From the NCBI GenBank assembly GCA_964435595.1, contig CAYSZV010000013.1, positions 1 through 58,207 of the forward strand: a stretch of 58,207 nucleotides of DNA, in the 5' to 3' direction. This document shows, piece after piece, positions 32,371 to 41,727 of this stretch. Source of the stretch: Izemoplasma sp964435595 (lineage in GTDB: Bacteria > Bacillota_I > Bacilli_A > Izemoplasmatales > Izemoplasmataceae). A model generated the notes under the pieces. The model worked only from the letters and a program-made list of their open reading frames with translations, was not told where the DNA came from and did no database searches. The position numbers and the translations under genes are program-made. Every line of letters begins with the position of its first letter. The stretch's first letter is position 1.

Positions 32371-32595
32371 ATGGATAAGCGTAAAGCATATATAGAATTA
32401 AAAAAAGAACTCGCTGAAAGAGATGGAGTTCTTTGCTACTGCAAACAAGTTACAGAACGAAAAATAAGAAAAGAAGTTCGTAATGGCCGTAGAAGATTTG
32501 TATCTGTAAAACAGGCTACTGAAGCTGGTAGCGGATGTGGACTGTGCCAACCTTTTGTTGAAGATGTAATCGCTGATGAATTAAAGAAAAAATAG
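32371..32595 (+). CDS. BFD-like [2Fe-2S]-binding small protein
   Basis: This 74-residue protein has the bacterioferritin-associated ferredoxin pattern: CxC (Cys22, Cys24) and CxxC (Cys56, Cys59), with LCYCKQVTERKIRKEV and GSGCGLCQPFVEDVI. The fold normally holds a [2Fe-2S] cluster and can regulate iron release or deliver electrons inside larger oxidoreductases. Here it is a free-standing gene with its own terminator. ATG at 32371 is used, with AAGGTG upstream. No bacterioferritin gene is seen nearby. Confidence 0.87.
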   Translation: MDKRKAYIELKKELAERDGVLCYCKQVTERKIRKEVRNGRRRFVSVKQATEAGSGCGLCQPFVEDVIADELKKK

Positions 32596-32615
32596 AGCAC
32601 TCAATCGAGTGCTCT
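32594..32615. terminator. Bidirectional terminator after the BFD gene
   Basis: Stem AGAGCACTC / GAGTGCTCT with a 4-base loop and T runs on both strands. Confidence 0.9.
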
Positions 32616-32617
32616 TT

Positions 32618-33016
32618 TTAAAAAATCCAATTATAAATATAAAACGTTCCGACGCCAATAAGTGTACTCAACGATGTTCCCCAAATTAAATCTACAATCG
32701 TAACCGTAATTGGCCAATCTTTCAAAGTAGCTAAATTTGTTAAATCATACGTTGCATATGTCATAAATCCGAATAAAGCACCTGCGACTAATACTTTGGT
32801 AATGCTTTGTGATTCGATTCCAGGTGCAACAACAAAATATACAACCCCAATAATAAATAATAAATAGAAAACCAAGGCTGCAATTAAATTCGGTTTTTCA
32901 CTCATCAAATGTCCAATCTGAGATTTATAAAATTTAGGAGCTACAAGTCCAAGCCAAATTGCATCAATTGCTAAAAATATTATAAACGCTATAATATACA
33001 TCTTTACATAATTCAT
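32618..33016 (-). CDS. DUF2177 family membrane protein
   Basis: This 132-residue protein has four membrane helices. The family pattern is clear: FLAIDAIWLGLVAPKFYKSQIGHLM at the start and GFMTYATYDLTNLATLKDWP in the second half. The function is unknown. AGGTGA precedes the ATG, and TTGTTT-17-TATAAT (33034-33062, minus strand) is a good promoter. Confidence 0.9.
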   Translation of the reverse strand: MNYVKMYIIAFIIFLAIDAIWLGLVAPKFYKSQIGHLMSEKPNLIAALVFYLLFIIGVVYFVVAPGIESQSITKVLVAGALFGFMTYATYDLTNLATLKDWPITVTIVDLIWGTSLSTLIGVGTFYIYNWIF

Positions 33017-33033
33017 TTAATCACCTCATATCT

Positions 33034-33062
33034 ATTATACTTCGTTTAAGCTATCAAAACAA
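33034..33062 (-). promoter_or_regulatory. Promoter of the DUF2177 gene
   Basis: TTGTTT (33057-33062), 17-base spacer and TATAAT (33034-33039) on the minus strand, 18 bases before the gene. Confidence 0.65.
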
Positions 33063-33175
33063 AACAAGATGCTAAAATTTACATTTCATTTATAAAACCT
33101 ATAACTTTTTAAGAAAATTATTAATCAATTTAAATAATTTGATGTATACTATTCATTGTAAAAGGGGTGCATACT

Positions 33176-34021
33176 ATGAGTTATGGAATTATAATAGATA
33201 GTACAGTATATCTACCAAAGAAATTAATAGAAGATAAAAATATCGAGGTGGTTTCTCTTTATGTTGAAGTAGTTGGGGAAGGCACATATAAAGAAAAAGA
33301 TATTACAAGAGAATTTATTATTGAAAAAAGGAATTCAGGAAAATCATTTAAAACAAGTGCTCCTGCTCCTGGTGAGTTTTTAACAGCATACCAAGACTTG
33401 TTATCAAAAAACGATCATGTGTTCGTGATAGGTCTTTCTAAAAACCTCAGTGGTACTTACCAAAGTAGTGTCGTTGGAAGAAATATGTTAGATAATCCAA
33501 ATAAGGTTACAATCTTCGATACCAATCAATCTGCATATGGTAATGAAATGCTAGTATTTGAACTAATCGAAATGATCGATAGTAAAAATGATAGTGAATA
33601 TATAATAAATAGAATGAACAAACTAATAAAACAATCCAAATTAATGTTCACTTGTGAAAACTTATTTAGCTTGGTTGCAGGTGGAAGACTAAGCAATGCA
33701 AAAGCTATGATTGGAACGGTTCTAAGAGTGAAACCTATTATTGAAATGATTGATGGGAAACTAGTTCTATTTAAGAGTGAAAGAACTTATAAAAAAATAT
33801 TTTCTTTAATCGAGCAAAAGATATTGGAAACAAGTAAAGGATATAATAATCTTAGTTTTTATATCACACATACATATAGTGAAAAAAGTGGTGAACAATT
33901 ATTAGAATTCATTAAAAGCACCTTTCCAAATGCAAAGATTAAATATACTGATTTATTAGGACCAGTGATGACTGTCCATGTTGGAAACAAGGGGTTTGGA
34001 ATTTCTTGGATGTATGAGTAA
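33176..34021 (+). CDS. DegV family fatty-acid-binding protein, copy 3
   Basis: This 281-residue DegV/FakB protein has IIDSTVYLP, TSAPAPGEFLTAY, IGLSKNLSGTYQSS, GGRLSNAKAMIGTVLRVKP and HVGNKGFGISWMYE. It is close to copy 1, so one is probably a duplicate of the other. ATG at 33176 is chosen, as GGGG lies 8-9 bases upstream; the codon at 33167 overlaps that site. Unlike the other two, it is a single-gene unit on the plus strand. Confidence 0.93.
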   Translation: MSYGIIIDSTVYLPKKLIEDKNIEVVSLYVEVVGEGTYKEKDITREFIIEKRNSGKSFKTSAPAPGEFLTAYQDLLSKNDHVFVIGLSKNLSGTYQSSVVGRNMLDNPNKVTIFDTNQSAYGNEMLVFELIEMIDSKNDSEYIINRMNKLIKQSKLMFTCENLFSLVAGGRLSNAKAMIGTVLRVKPIIEMIDGKLVLFKSERTYKKIFSLIEQKILETSKGYNNLSFYITHTYSEKSGEQLLEFIKSTFPNAKIKYTDLLGPVMTVHVGNKGFGISWMYE

Positions 34022-34022
34022 C

Positions 34023-34057
34023 AAAAAGGATAACTTTATTATCGAGTTATCCTTTTT
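34023..34057. terminator. Bidirectional terminator between degV copy 3 and the hut operon
   Basis: Stem AAAAAGGATAACT / AGTTATCCTTTTT with a 9-base loop and T runs on both sides. It closes the hut operon on the minus strand. Confidence 0.9.
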
Positions 34058-34065
34058 TTTGTGAA

Positions 34066-34701
34066 TTATAAACTGTTTCGGACGCTAGCTAAAATCTCTC
34101 TTTTAAGTTCTTCCGCTTCCATTAACATTCCTTTTACTTTCATCGTATACTCGTCGATTACTTCTTGATCAGAAAGACCTGGTATATTGATTTCGACATT
34201 TAATAATGAACCTTCTAATCCTGCATATAATAACAATGCACTTACACCCAAATCACTAGCAGCATTTTTGTTGCAATGCTCAAATATAATATGCAACTCT
34301 TTCATTGCTTCTAAACTTAACACAGCAATTCTATACGGTGTCTCTATCGCAACCATTGTTGCTTTTTCTATTTCTAGTGATCTTAGTTCAATTTGTTCTT
34401 CTGTTTCTTTTGGTAATCTAAAAGCTGCCATTACTAGATTATATGCTTCGGTATCCTTATCAATCAACTCTATCAATTCTTCTTTATATAGCTGAAACGT
34501 ATTTAGTATATCATTAAATTCATCTTGCACATCTTCTTCGAGTGCTCTAAATTTCTTCTTACCTATAGTAAGATGTCCTACCATTTTTGTTAATGCAATT
34601 CCTAAACTTGAGGCAAGTGCACTGACGCTACCTCCACCTGGAGTAGCACTCTTTTTATCTACTTCGTTGATAAACTCAACAACTTGTAAGTCTTTTAACA
34701 T
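34066..34701 (-). CDS. fchA: Formimidoyltetrahydrofolate cyclodeaminase (FchA/FTCD_C family)
   Basis: This 211-residue, mostly helical protein converts 5-formimino-THF to 5,10-methenyl-THF and ammonia. The family signature VEFINEVDKKSATPGGGSVSALAS is at the N-terminus, followed by LGIALTKMVGHLT. In animals the same domain is fused to the formiminotransferase; here the two are separate genes of one operon. AAGGAG precedes the ATG. It is the last gene of the hut operon. Confidence 0.93.
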   Translation of the reverse strand: MLKDLQVVEFINEVDKKSATPGGGSVSALASSLGIALTKMVGHLTIGKKKFRALEEDVQDEFNDILNTFQLYKEELIELIDKDTEAYNLVMAAFRLPKETEEQIELRSLEIEKATMVAIETPYRIAVLSLEAMKELHIIFEHCNKNAASDLGVSALLLYAGLEGSLLNVEINIPGLSDQEVIDEYTMKVKGMLMEAEELKREILASVRNSL

Positions 34702-34711
34702 AATGTTCTCC

Positions 34712-35962
34712 TTAAACGTATCTTCTGTTATGGAAAATCACTTTTCCATTTTTTAGAATATCTTTTACATGGTTAATTCCAAAATGATAAAAAATATACT
34801 CTAAATTTGGTGCATCCATCAATAAGATATCTGCCTTTTTACCAATTTCTAAACTTCCCACTTGATCTTGAAGTCCAAGATTGAATGCACTGTTAATTGT
34901 TGTAGCAGTAAGCACTTCCTCTGGAGTCATCTTTAATCTTAAACAACCAAGTTGTTGGACAAATTGAAAGTTTTCATTTGGACTACTCCCTGGATTCATA
35001 TCACTACTAATTGATACTATTGCATCTTTCTCTATTAGTTTTCTTGCAGGTGCGTAATCCTTTCCTAGATAAAAGGAAGTGCTCGGCAACAAGTTTGCTA
35101 CTGTATTTGATTTTGCCAAAGATTCAATATCTTTATCACTAATAGCCATTAAATGATCAGCACTATTTGCCCCAAGTTCTACAGCCAGTCCTGCACCACC
35201 CAAAGACACAATTTCATCTGCATGAATTTTTATCTTCAACCCAACTTCTTTCCCTTTTTCTAAAATACGTTTTGATTGATTATAATTAAAGACGCTATCT
35301 TCACAAAATACATCAATAAATGTAGCCAAGTTGTTTTCTTTTATATATTCAATATCTTGTAACAGTTCCTCTATATAACCATCTTTATTGTTTTTGTATT
35401 TTTTCGGAAATGCATGTGCACCCAAATATGTTCCAACTACATCAAACGGTGTTTTCTTATTTAGTTCTTGAATGATTCTAAGTTGTTTTTCTTCGGTTTC
35501 TCTATTTAGACCATATCCAGACTTTACCTCAACCGTTGTAACACCATAACTTCCCAGTTCATAAAGACTCCCTGCACTCTTTCGTAACAAGGCATTGTAG
35601 TCTATTTCTCTTGTTGCTTCTACAGTGCTCAAAATACCACCACCTGCTTTTAGGATGTCCAAATATGGTACTCCTTGAAGTTTTTTTGAGAATTCATGTT
35701 CACGAGAGCCACCATATACAAGATGGGTATGCGAATCAACAAATCCTGGAAGAGCAACCAATCTTCTTCCATCTATAATATCTGTGTGCTCTCCTACATA
35801 AATACTGTAGTCATGATCTCCTACATCTAAAATAAGACCATCTTTAATTGCGATGAATGCTTCATCATATTTTGTAATATCATTCATCTTAGATCCTCTT
35901 ACAAACGGACCTTTAGGAGTGTATAATTTCGAAATATTTACAATCACTTTATCTGCGTACAT
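34712..35962 (-). CDS. hutI: Imidazolonepropionase
   Basis: This 416-residue amidohydrolase opens imidazolonepropionate to formiminoglutamate. Metal ligands are in GFVDSHTHLVYGGSREHEF and IKIHADEI, with the later catalytic Asp in SISSDMNPGSSP. The length is normal. AGGAGG stands before the ATG. It sits between ftcD (15-base gap) and fchA (10-base gap). Confidence 0.97.
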   Translation of the reverse strand: MYADKVIVNISKLYTPKGPFVRGSKMNDITKYDEAFIAIKDGLILDVGDHDYSIYVGEHTDIIDGRRLVALPGFVDSHTHLVYGGSREHEFSKKLQGVPYLDILKAGGGILSTVEATREIDYNALLRKSAGSLYELGSYGVTTVEVKSGYGLNRETEEKQLRIIQELNKKTPFDVVGTYLGAHAFPKKYKNNKDGYIEELLQDIEYIKENNLATFIDVFCEDSVFNYNQSKRILEKGKEVGLKIKIHADEIVSLGGAGLAVELGANSADHLMAISDKDIESLAKSNTVANLLPSTSFYLGKDYAPARKLIEKDAIVSISSDMNPGSSPNENFQFVQQLGCLRLKMTPEEVLTATTINSAFNLGLQDQVGSLEIGKKADILLMDAPNLEYIFYHFGINHVKDILKNGKVIFHNRRYV

Positions 35963-35977
35963 AAACGCACCTCCTAA

Positions 35978-36940
35978 TTAAATATTTGCTTCAATAATTT
36001 TATATTTATCAAAATCTCTAAATCCCATATATTTGATTGCTTCTTCTGTTAATTGATCTAAAGTAATCGTCTCATCCCATGATTTACCTTCGACTGCATA
36101 ATAATATTTTAAAGAACTAACAATTGCAGCTTTTGGGATTAATCCAACCAGTTCACAAGAAGGAACATTAATATGATATCGTTTCGCTTCCATTTTAACA
36201 TGCTCTAGTATTCTGTAGATAGGATTTTTCTTATAGTCTAATATATTCATTGTCACTTGGACGTGTCCTCTTGTATCAAGAAACACAGGTCCTGCTTGAA
36301 CATGTCTAAATCCACCGCTTGAAAAGCGAATCCAACGAGCAATATTACCAGCTATTTTTGTATCCTCACTATCCAAATCAATATTATAGGCAATCAATGG
36401 AATTCGTGCACCAACACCAATCACTCCAAAAGTAGGATGAATCTCTGCTTTCCCATAATCTGGTGCCCATTCTGGTAATTTAATTTTTTCTTTCATTCCT
36501 TCAAATTCACCTTTGCGAATATTAGGTAGTTTTATTCTTTTACTTTCATTTGCGGCTTCAGCATACATGAATATTGGTATATCATAATTCTCATTAATTT
36601 TTTTCGCAACTGTGTTTGCATATTCTACACATTCTTCCATCGTCACATCCTGTATAGGAATGAATGGAATAACGTCTACTGCACCCATTCTTGGGTGTTC
36701 ACCTGATTGAATATTCATATCTACAAGATCTAAAACTTGTCCTGTAAATTCTATCAGAGCATCAATGATGTTGAAAGGATTTCCCAATAGAGTTACCACT
36801 GTTCTATTATAGTCACCATCTGGTTCATAACTTACTAACTTAAACCCATCTTTGTTTTTTAGTACACTTACGATTTGTTCTATTTTAGCAAGATCTCTTC
36901 CTTCACTAAAGTTCGGTACACATTGTACAATTTTACTCAT
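35978..36940 (-). CDS. ftcD: Glutamate formimidoyltransferase
   Basis: This 320-residue protein moves the formimino group from formiminoglutamate to tetrahydrofolate, giving glutamate. It begins with IVQCVPNFSEGRD and contains the catalytic-His segment SGEHPRMGAVDVIPFIP and later RGHVQVTMNILD, all typical. It lacks the cyclodeaminase domain, which is supplied by fchA. Its ATG overlaps the hutU stop (TAATG). Confidence 0.96.
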   Translation of the reverse strand: MSKIVQCVPNFSEGRDLAKIEQIVSVLKNKDGFKLVSYEPDGDYNRTVVTLLGNPFNIIDALIEFTGQVLDLVDMNIQSGEHPRMGAVDVIPFIPIQDVTMEECVEYANTVAKKINENYDIPIFMYAEAANESKRIKLPNIRKGEFEGMKEKIKLPEWAPDYGKAEIHPTFGVIGVGARIPLIAYNIDLDSEDTKIAGNIARWIRFSSGGFRHVQAGPVFLDTRGHVQVTMNILDYKKNPIYRILEHVKMEAKRYHINVPSCELVGLIPKAAIVSSLKYYYAVEGKSWDETITLDQLTEEAIKYMGFRDFDKYKIIEANI

Positions 36941-38964
36941 TATAATCCACCTTTTTTGTAATGTTTCTTTACCAACTCTTTTACATAATCTTCATCAGAA
37001 AGATGAGGAATTGTTATATGAGAGTTATTATCCATATGGTTATATTCTTCACTCGTAGAAATAGCATGTTCGTTTCGAGCCCATGCACGACGAGATACAC
37101 CACCCATTACATCAAATAACATGGCAGTATTTAAAATATCATCTACTCGTTTGCTACCATCTAAAACCATACCGTATCCACCATTGATTGCTTTGCTAAT
37201 ACCTACACCACCACCATTATGAAGTGCAACCAAACTCATTCCTCTTGCTGCATTTCCAAGAGCAACATGTGTTGCCATTTCACTCATAACATTTGATCCA
37301 TCTTTGATGTTCGATGTTTCTCTAAATGGAGAATCAGTTCCACCAGTATCATGATGGTCTCTTCCTAGCATGATTGGTCCTACTTCTTTATTTCTTACCA
37401 TATCGTTAAATTTCAACGCAATTTTGAGCCTTCCGTATGCATCTTGATATAAAATTCTCGCTTTGGTACCCACTACTAGTTTGTTTTTCTCGGCATCTTT
37501 GATCCAATTGTAGTTATCTAGATCTTGGAATCGACGATTTGTATCGATCATATCCATCGCAGCTTGATCTGTTTTTTGTAAATCTTCATCTTTTCTTGAT
37601 AAGCAAACCCATCTGAACGGTCCATATCCATAATCAAACAATAGAGGTCCCATGATATCTTCAACGTAACTTGGCCAAATGAATCCATCTAAATCATTAC
37701 GTCCGTTTTTACAAATTTCTGTTACACCTGCATCGTAAATTGCTTTCATAAAGCTATTTCCATAATCAAAGAAATAAGTTCCGAGCTTTGTGATGTTTTT
37801 GATAGCATTGTAGTGCCTAACAAGACCTTCGTTTACTAAGTCAATAAATCTTTCTTTATCAGTCTGTAATAATTCTGTGCGTTGTTCGAAGGTAATACCT
37901 ACAGGACAATAGCCTCCTTCGTAAACTGCATGACAACTTGTTTGATCACTTAATAAATCTATATTGATTGTTTCTTTAACAGCATACTCTAATAATGAAA
38001 CGATATTTCCAAAATATGCGATTGCAATAGGCTCATTATTATCCATTGCATTTTGAGCCAAATCAAATGCTTCCTTCTCAGTTTCAGCAATATTCGTTAC
38101 CCACCCTTGTGAGTATCTAGTTTGAATTCTTGAATAATCTACTTCAGCAATAATCGAAGCAGCTCCGCTGATTACAGCAGCTTTTCCTTGTGCCCCACTC
38201 ATTCCACCAAGACCAGATGATACGAATAGTTTACCGTTGAGGTTCTTATCGGCATCGATTCCTAACTTGCTTCTCCCAGCATTTAACAATGTGGAATATG
38301 TCCCATGAACAATTCCTTGAGGACCGATATACATCCAACCACCAGCAGTCATTTGTCCATAAGACGCAACTCCCAATGCTGCCGCTCTATTCCAATTGTG
38401 CAAATCATTAAACTGCCCAATCATAAGTCCATTTGTTAACATTACTCTTGGTGCTTCTTTTGATGATGCAAACAACCCAAGAGGATGGCCGCTTAATAAG
38501 ACAAGTGTCTGTGTATCATTTAATCGTTTTAAATATTCTTTCACCAAATGGTATTGCATCCAGTTTTGTAATACACTACCGGTTTCTCCGTAGGTAATCA
38601 GTTCGTAAGGGTATAGTGCGATTTCAAAATCAAGATTATTATCGATCATCACCTGAAATGCTTTTCCTTCAATTATGTTTCCTTCATATTGATCAATAGG
38701 AAGTCCGGTTAGCTTTCCTACAGGTCTAAATCGATATCCATAAATTCTTCCCATTGTTAACAGTTCATTCAAGAATTCAGGAGCCATTGTTTTATGCCAT
38801 TGTTTTGGAACATATCGTAATGCATTTTTTAATGCTAGTTCCGTTTCTTCTTCTGTTAAAGTAAACTCTCTTTTTGGAGCTCGTCTAATTCCTTTTTGAA
38901 AACTTGGATAATTTGGGAGTTCAGTAAAGATGTCTCCCAAATCAATTTTCAATTGTTCACTCAT
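36940..38964 (-). CDS. hutU: Urocanate hydratase, long form
   Basis: This 674-residue NAD-dependent enzyme hydrates urocanate to imidazolonepropionate. Landmarks are the NAD-loop GGMSGAQGKAAVISGAA, the catalytic-Cys region DQTSCHAVYEGGYCPVG and GRDHHDTGGTDSPFRET. It is longer than the 550-residue Bacillus/Pseudomonas form and matches the long form known from anaerobic Firmicutes and Bacteroidetes. Its start shares a base with the hutH stop (TAATG). Confidence 0.97.
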   Translation of the reverse strand: MSEQLKIDLGDIFTELPNYPSFQKGIRRAPKREFTLTEEETELALKNALRYVPKQWHKTMAPEFLNELLTMGRIYGYRFRPVGKLTGLPIDQYEGNIIEGKAFQVMIDNNLDFEIALYPYELITYGETGSVLQNWMQYHLVKEYLKRLNDTQTLVLLSGHPLGLFASSKEAPRVMLTNGLMIGQFNDLHNWNRAAALGVASYGQMTAGGWMYIGPQGIVHGTYSTLLNAGRSKLGIDADKNLNGKLFVSSGLGGMSGAQGKAAVISGAASIIAEVDYSRIQTRYSQGWVTNIAETEKEAFDLAQNAMDNNEPIAIAYFGNIVSLLEYAVKETINIDLLSDQTSCHAVYEGGYCPVGITFEQRTELLQTDKERFIDLVNEGLVRHYNAIKNITKLGTYFFDYGNSFMKAIYDAGVTEICKNGRNDLDGFIWPSYVEDIMGPLLFDYGYGPFRWVCLSRKDEDLQKTDQAAMDMIDTNRRFQDLDNYNWIKDAEKNKLVVGTKARILYQDAYGRLKIALKFNDMVRNKEVGPIMLGRDHHDTGGTDSPFRETSNIKDGSNVMSEMATHVALGNAARGMSLVALHNGGGVGISKAINGGYGMVLDGSKRVDDILNTAMLFDVMGGVSRRAWARNEHAISTSEEYNHMDNNSHITIPHLSDEDYVKELVKKHYKKGGL

Positions 38965-40481
38965 TACTTGTCCTCCTTAAAGATGTATTCATACAGTTCA
39001 TCACTTTCAATCAAGTCTTTTATCGTATGAATTGAATGATACATGATTTCATCGTTTTCAATAAATTGTATGTATTCTCTAACTTTATTATAAGCTCTTT
39101 TTGTTTTAAGACCAAGCCCATTATCACCACGTAGATCAATTGCCTGACATGCAGCAAAGATTTCCATTGCAATTACTTGCCTAGCGTTCTTTAGTATCTC
39201 TGTTGCTTTTCTTGCTCCTATCGTACCCATCGATACATGATCTTCTTGGTTGGCACTACTTGGGATGCTGTCTACACTTGCAGGATGAGCTAAGACTTTA
39301 TTCTCACTTACTAAAGAAGCGGCACTATATTGTACGATCATAAATCCTGAATTGATACCTGGATTTTGTACAAGAAAGGCAGGAAGTCCACTGCTTAATT
39401 GTGGATTCACCATTCTTTCCAAACGACGTTCAGAAATATTAGCTAATTCTGCGATTGCAATCCCTAAATAATCAAATACCAATGCAAGGGGTTGTCCATG
39501 AAAATTACCTGCACTGATTGCCATACCATCTTCTGTGAATATGATTGGATTGTCTGTAACTGCATTCATTTCAATCTCGACTTTCGTCTTAACATACTCA
39601 AACGCGTCAAGAGATGCCCCGTGTACCTGTGGTGCACAGCGGATAGAATAAGCATCTTGAACCCTTACATCTCCTTGATGAGTTATGTTTTTACTTTCAG
39701 ATAGTATTTCCCTAACTCTTTTGGCTACCTCTATTTGTCCAATTTGACCTCTTGTTTGGTGAATTCTATCATCAAAGGCATCAATTATTCCTTTTAAAGA
39801 CTCCATAGTAAGGCCCAAAGCGATATTTGATAAGTCCAATAAGTGCATTGAATCATACAAACAAATTGCCCCAACACTATTCATCGCTTGTGTTCCATTT
39901 ATAAGACTTAAACCTTCCTTCGCTTTCAAGCCCTCTAATGGTAAAATTTCAGCTTTAATGAAGGCATCCATTGTGTCCATTCTTTTTCCTTGGTAATATA
40001 CTTCTCCTTTACCAATCAAAGGCAAACTCATATGAGATAATGGAGCCAAATCTCCACTTGCTCCTAATGATCCTTTTTCGAATACTACAGGACATACATC
40101 TTTATTTAGTAACTCAACCAATTTTTCTAATGTGACAGGTCTAATACCACTATAACCTTTTATTAGAGCGTTAATTCTTAACACCATCATTCCTCTAACA
40201 ATTTCATCAGAAAACGGACTTCCAACTCCACATGCGTGACTCATCAACAGATTCTCCTGTAGTTTGGAAACATCTTCCTTACTAACAGAGGTATCACTTA
40301 ATTTACCAAACCCTGTGTTAATTCCATATACTGGATTCTCTTGTTCGACAACGTGCTCTACGAATTCTCTAGATTTTCTTACAAGTTTCATACTACTTTC
40401 TGCAATCTTAACTTCTTCTTTAAATCTAGCTACTTGAATAAAGGATTCAAGAGATAAGCTGTTTCCATCTAATATAATCAT
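38964..40481 (-). CDS. hutH: Histidine ammonia-lyase
   Basis: This 505-residue enzyme deaminates L-histidine to urocanate. The MIO prosthetic group forms from Ala-Ser-Gly in GSLGASGDLAPLSH (141-143). YGINTGFGKLSD and QEDHVSMG are also typical. ATG at 40481 has GGAG 8 bases upstream; the GTG at 40490 overlaps it. It is the first gene of a five-gene hut operon (hutH, hutU, ftcD, hutI, fchA), a complete path from histidine to glutamate and methenyl-THF. No hut transporter or regulator is seen nearby. Confidence 0.97.
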   Translation of the reverse strand: MIILDGNSLSLESFIQVARFKEEVKIAESSMKLVRKSREFVEHVVEQENPVYGINTGFGKLSDTSVSKEDVSKLQENLLMSHACGVGSPFSDEIVRGMMVLRINALIKGYSGIRPVTLEKLVELLNKDVCPVVFEKGSLGASGDLAPLSHMSLPLIGKGEVYYQGKRMDTMDAFIKAEILPLEGLKAKEGLSLINGTQAMNSVGAICLYDSMHLLDLSNIALGLTMESLKGIIDAFDDRIHQTRGQIGQIEVAKRVREILSESKNITHQGDVRVQDAYSIRCAPQVHGASLDAFEYVKTKVEIEMNAVTDNPIIFTEDGMAISAGNFHGQPLALVFDYLGIAIAELANISERRLERMVNPQLSSGLPAFLVQNPGINSGFMIVQYSAASLVSENKVLAHPASVDSIPSSANQEDHVSMGTIGARKATEILKNARQVIAMEIFAACQAIDLRGDNGLGLKTKRAYNKVREYIQFIENDEIMYHSIHTIKDLIESDELYEYIFKEDK

Positions 40482-40511
40482 TATTATCACTCCTATTGTG
40501 TCTATATATTA

Positions 40512-40539
40512 ATTATACATAATTAAATATATAAAACAA
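40512..40539 (-). promoter_or_regulatory. Promoter of the hut operon
   Basis: On the minus strand TTGTTT (40534-40539), 16-base spacer and TATAAT (40512-40517), about 30 bases before hutH. Confidence 0.6.
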
Positions 40540-40541
40540 TC

Positions 40542-40604
40542 TGAAAACGGCTTTGAATAGCGCTTTACTGTATTAAAGCGATAAAGGGGTTTCGCCCTTA
40601 TACA
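40542..40604. promoter_or_regulatory. Imperfect cre-like site and two hairpins upstream of the hut promoter
   Basis: TGAAAACGGCTTTGA (about 40543-40557), just upstream of the -35, is an imperfect catabolite-responsive-element-like palindrome with one extra base. Next to it are two hairpins: CGCTTTA / TAAAGCG (40561-40580) and AAGGG / CCCTT (40584-40599). No T run follows, so they are not clear terminators. The 160-base gap holds no gene that I can see. Confidence 0.3.
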
Positions 40605-40649
40605 TTGGCAAATCATTCAGTGTTTGTACTTCAAATGAAAAGACGAAGA

Positions 40650-41057
40650 TTACTCTTCATCTTTATATTTCTTAAATTCTTCCGTCATATCTTCTGGCAT
40701 TCTTATAGGTAGAAACGTTTTCGCATCAACACTGACAATCGAGGTTTGTCCAATACTTTTTAATTCACCATCATCATTCTTGATTTCGTGATAAAATGTC
40801 AATTTTACACGCGAAACTTTTATTAACTTTGTATATACATAACAAGTTTCTCCTAGGCGTATACTTTTTAAATATGTAGAGGATACCTCTCTAACTGGAT
40901 ATATGATACCTTGTTTTTCAAATTCAAGATAATCATACCCTACTTCTTTCAACAAACCTGTTCGACCAAGTTCATAAAACGTTAAATAGTTAGGATGATA
41001 GATTACACCCATTTGATCTGTATCGGCATATCGTAAATGTAATTTTCTCTTATACAT
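40650..41057 (-). CDS. Acyl-CoA thioesterase, YbgC/4HBT family
   Basis: This 135-residue hotdog-fold protein has the YbgC signature RYADTDQMGVIYHPNYLTFYELGR with the catalytic Asp. The rest fits hydrolysis of short- or medium-chain acyl-CoA. It lies 3 bases after the YcxB-like membrane gene, so it is probably cotranscribed. No convincing terminator is seen before the hut promoter. Confidence 0.9.
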   Translation of the reverse strand: MYKRKLHLRYADTDQMGVIYHPNYLTFYELGRTGLLKEVGYDYLEFEKQGIIYPVREVSSTYLKSIRLGETCYVYTKLIKVSRVKLTFYHEIKNDDGELKSIGQTSIVSVDAKTFLPIRMPEDMTEEFKKYKDEE

Positions 41058-41060
41058 AAG

Positions 41061-41708
41061 TTACCTCTCTTCGTAAATTAACTTTTTGACATTGATCTGC
41101 TCCCATATATAATACACCATTCCAATCACAAGGCAAAAATACAATGTTCCAAAAAGTGATGCATCTGATGACAGTTTGAATACTTGGATAAACAGATAAT
41201 CAAGTCCATAATTTATCACCAAAAATACTATGACAAAATAGATGAAGCCACGACCAATTTTACTCTCTACATTTTTACCGACAAGGAAGTCAGCCATCAA
41301 TCTCAATTCCTCAAAATTGATACCGTGTTGTTTGCTACTAATTAGGAACCTATTTTTTTGAATTCTAATCAATATCTGATTACTAGTAATTTGATATGAA
41401 TCCATTTCTTTATATGGTAGTTGAAAAGATCCTCTGTGGTCTACAAACAAAATATAGTCATTAAAGAATTGGACTTTATGAGACTTATAAGTTTTCATCT
41501 TTTTTCGTGCAACCAAAACATCCAAAATCACAAATACCAAAGAGATAAATATCAGTATAAAGAAATTATAGAATATAAACTTAGAATCATCAATTCTAGA
41601 ATACACTCCAAGCAATATAATCAAACCAATAATATAAATCAATATCCTAGCAAAATTAAAAAACATAGGCTTAGAATATTTTGTGAATTCTTTCATTAAT
41701 ACTTCCAT
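41061..41708 (-). CDS. Membrane protein with YcxB-like domain
   Basis: This 215-residue protein has two N-terminal helices (about 14-65), a soluble central domain resembling the YcxB/PH-like fold (FNDYILFVDHRGSFQLPYKEMDSY ... FLISSKQ), and two C-terminal helices. The function is unknown. AAGGAG is 8 bases before the ATG. The parS site lies 20 bases upstream of its start. Confidence 0.6.
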   Translation of the reverse strand: MEVLMKEFTKYSKPMFFNFARILIYIIGLIILLGVYSRIDDSKFIFYNFFILIFISLVFVILDVLVARKKMKTYKSHKVQFFNDYILFVDHRGSFQLPYKEMDSYQITSNQILIRIQKNRFLISSKQHGINFEELRLMADFLVGKNVESKIGRGFIYFVIVFLVINYGLDYLFIQVFKLSSDASLFGTLYFCLVIGMVYYIWEQINVKKLIYEER

Positions 41709-41727
41709 TATAATTCTCCTTTTTCAA

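Noticed and set aside
40561..40604. Riboswitch controlling hutH
   Set aside because: The hairpins are upstream of the predicted promoter, so they would not be in the hut transcript. No known riboswitch core is recognised.
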